This document shows, piece after piece, positions 13,413-14,088 of a DNA stretch of 14,088 nucleotides (within the stretch, counting starts at the first letter, position 1; the number at the start of each line of letters is the position of its first letter). A model generated the notes under the pieces. It searched no databases. It worked only from the letters and a program-made list of their open reading frames with translations, and was not told where the DNA came from. Source of the stretch: Pseudomonadota bacterium (lineage in GTDB: Bacteria > Desulfobacterota > Desulfarculia > Desulfarculales > JAHJDS01). A program made the translations under genes and the position numbers. The stretch spans positions 1 through 14,088 of the forward strand of contig JAHJDS010000457.1 in assembly GCA_018812395.1 (NCBI GenBank), read 5' to 3'.

Positions 13413-13925
13413 GGGCCATCGGCCCAGGGTTTAGAAAGGTTGATTTTTCATTGTAACCCCTTCTGGGCGAGGAACACACCGCCCCACCCCCTGGCTACGG
13501 CTAACCATCATCAAGCGCAAGGGGAATCAGAAAAGGTGAGCTGTTGTCATTTGGAGCTGCGGCCGGCAGGCTGTAGATAGCGCGCTAAACGATGAAGAGG
13601 TAACTATCAACCAAGATTGACCTGTCCCTCAGAGAATGGCCCAGCATGGCTTGACGTCGTTAGTCTGGAACTGGACAGTGTACCGCTGACCGTTTATTTC
13701 CTCGACCACAACCTCCATATTGCCGGTAGTAAGCCGGTAATGGTCCATCACAATGCCGGCGATACTCTAAGTCAGATACAATTCTTGAAATCCCATGTTC
13801 ATCAGCCAGGCCTCGGGAGGACCGCTTTACTTAAATTTTTTTCCATTTGCGGCCTCGGTGATATATTCAAGTACAAATCAGCGTGTCGAGCAGCGCAAGA
13901 AATGTGTGAAATTGTCAATTGTTAA
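13413..13925 (+). pseudogene. Possible decayed reading frame of unknown origin
   Basis: One + frame runs from 13413 to the TAA ending at 13925 and is broken only by TAG 13578 and TGA 13593, two stops 15 nt apart. The uninterrupted 3' part (TTG 13617 onward) would give 102 residues, including LDSVPLTVYFLDHNLHIAGS and CGLGDIFKYKSACRAAQEM. I recognise no family, signal peptide or membrane segment. No convincing SD precedes TTG 13617 (GAAGAGG lies 16 nt away). About 170 codons with only two stops in DNA of this composition is more open than expected by chance. It may be a broken gene, a short real gene starting at 13617, or coincidence. Confidence 0.25.
13629..13748 (-). CDS. Possible 39-residue small protein, antisense to the + frame
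   Basis: On the minus strand an ATG (complement of 13746-13748) opens a 39-codon frame ending at TGA (complement of 13629-13631). Its product contains MEVVVEEINGQRYTVQFQT, an alternating hydrophobic/polar pattern that would suit a beta-hairpin, and ends in KPCWAIL. No strong SD or promoter is visible. It overlaps the + strand frame, so at most one of the two is likely to be genuine. No family recognised. Confidence 0.2.
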   Translation of the reverse strand: MDHYRLTTGNMEVVVEEINGQRYTVQFQTNDVKPCWAIL

Positions 13926-13928
13926 CAA
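13919..13928. promoter_or_regulatory. Palindrome TTGTTAACAA, candidate operator
   Basis: TTGTTAACAA is a perfect 10-bp palindrome in an AT-rich stretch, 7 bp upstream of the -35 at 13936. Location and symmetry would suit a dimeric regulator. No repeat of the site was noticed elsewhere in the window, so it may be chance. Confidence 0.3.
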
Positions 13929-13935
13929 ATATTAG

Positions 13936-13964
13936 TTGATTTTCGCGCCTTACTGTGCTACATT
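13936..13964 (+). promoter_or_regulatory. Sigma70-type promoter reading out of the window
   Basis: TTGATT (13936-13941, 4 of 6) is followed by a 17-bp spacer and TACATT (13959-13964, 5 of 6), with TG at 13956-13957 forming an extended -10. Transcription would start near 13971 and enter a leader holding GGGGTTTTTCC and a run of seven T (13998-14004) before the window ends. The gene it serves is not visible. Confidence 0.6.
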
Positions 13965-13970
13965 GAGAGC

Positions 13971-14088
13971 GTTGCGGAACGGGGTTTTTCCGGGGCCTTT
14001 TTTTCCTCGGGTCTGAGTTTCGGGAAAACAGGGCCAAGTTGTTGATCGGCGTCGGCGTCCGGTCGTCGAGACAGGCCAAAATCTGCGC
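13971..14088 (+). other. Leader region of an unseen downstream gene
   Basis: After the promoter, 118 nt reach the window edge. GC content rises again after about 14006. A T7 run at 13998-14004 follows GGGGCC, but the only hairpins before it are weak (GGAA/TTCC or CGG/CCG), so a terminator or attenuator is possible but not convincing. No start codon with a good SD is seen. Confidence 0.3.

Larger units (their letters stand above)
13275..13935. other. Lower-GC stretch without a recognisable gene, downstream of tRNA-Leu
   Basis: Hand counts of G+C give 26/60 (13321-13380), 30/60 (13681-13740) and 22/60 (13861-13920), against 39/60 in 13021-13080 of the gene before the tRNA. No integrase, transposase, terminal inverted repeat or duplicated tRNA 3' end was found here. 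A short direct repeat GCCGGTA occurs at 13722 and 13733. The composition and the tRNA-flanking position suggest acquired or decayed DNA, but nothing identifies its source. Two low-confidence reading frames in it are listed separately. Confidence 0.5.

Noticed and set aside
13275..13620. Phage-type tyrosine integrase expected beside a tRNA
   Set aside because: Reading both strands gave no frame with integrase-like sequence and no repeat of the tRNA 3' end inside the window.

Overview
The window is a GC-rich bacterial chromosome segment (about 65% or more in the coding part) with every recognised gene on the + strand. The gene content fits a Desulfobacterota / deltaproteobacterium-like Gram-negative: a HEAT-ParA-CheW cluster, a B12-binding-type radical SAM protein, an AmmeMemoRadiSam radical SAM enzyme, and glycosyltransferase family 9 and Maf-type glycosylation domains. 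The taxonomy is inferred from gene content and composition only.

Layout. (1) 1-702: the 3' part of an NAD-dependent nucleotide-sugar epimerase. (2) 703-1663: a near-consensus extended -10 promoter, a long leader and a secreted Sel1-repeat protein. (3) 1736-2736: a good promoter, an exported protein of the 2-keto-4-pentenoate hydratase / FAH fold, and a strong intrinsic terminator. (4) 2748-4436: a B12-binding-type radical SAM protein whose ribosome binding site begins right after that terminator. (5) 4570-7259: a strong promoter followed by three overlapping genes, HEAT-repeat protein, ParA ATPase and a CheW-domain protein with a long disordered N-terminus. (6) 7316-13145: a promoter, then a SAM methyltransferase, amrS, a three-domain methyltransferase-GT9-Maf_N fusion, radC and a xylose-isomerase-like TIM-barrel protein, with the last four tightly packed. 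(7) 13188-13274: tRNA-Leu(UAA). (8) 13275-13935: a lower-GC stretch with no recognisable gene, possibly holding a decayed reading frame. (9) 13919-14088: a palindrome and a good promoter pointing out of the window.

How the genes may work together. The HEAT-ParA-CheW operon is the clearest functional unit. ParA ATPases paired with CheW-domain partners are known to place chemosensory arrays (ParC/ParP in Vibrio, PpfA in Rhodobacter), so this is probably a positioning module with an added HEAT scaffold. The epimerase, the GT9/Maf_N fusion and perhaps the small methyltransferase point to surface or flagellar glycan synthesis. The remaining genes (amrS, radC, TIM barrel) look like ordinary housekeeping or accessory chromosomal genes.

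The most unusual items are the HEAT-ParA-CheW cassette, the Zn-ribbon methyltransferase / GT9 / Maf_N fusion, the signal-peptide-bearing hydratase homologue, and the compositionally distinct stretch downstream of the tRNA. No CRISPR array, insertion sequence or intact integrase was seen.
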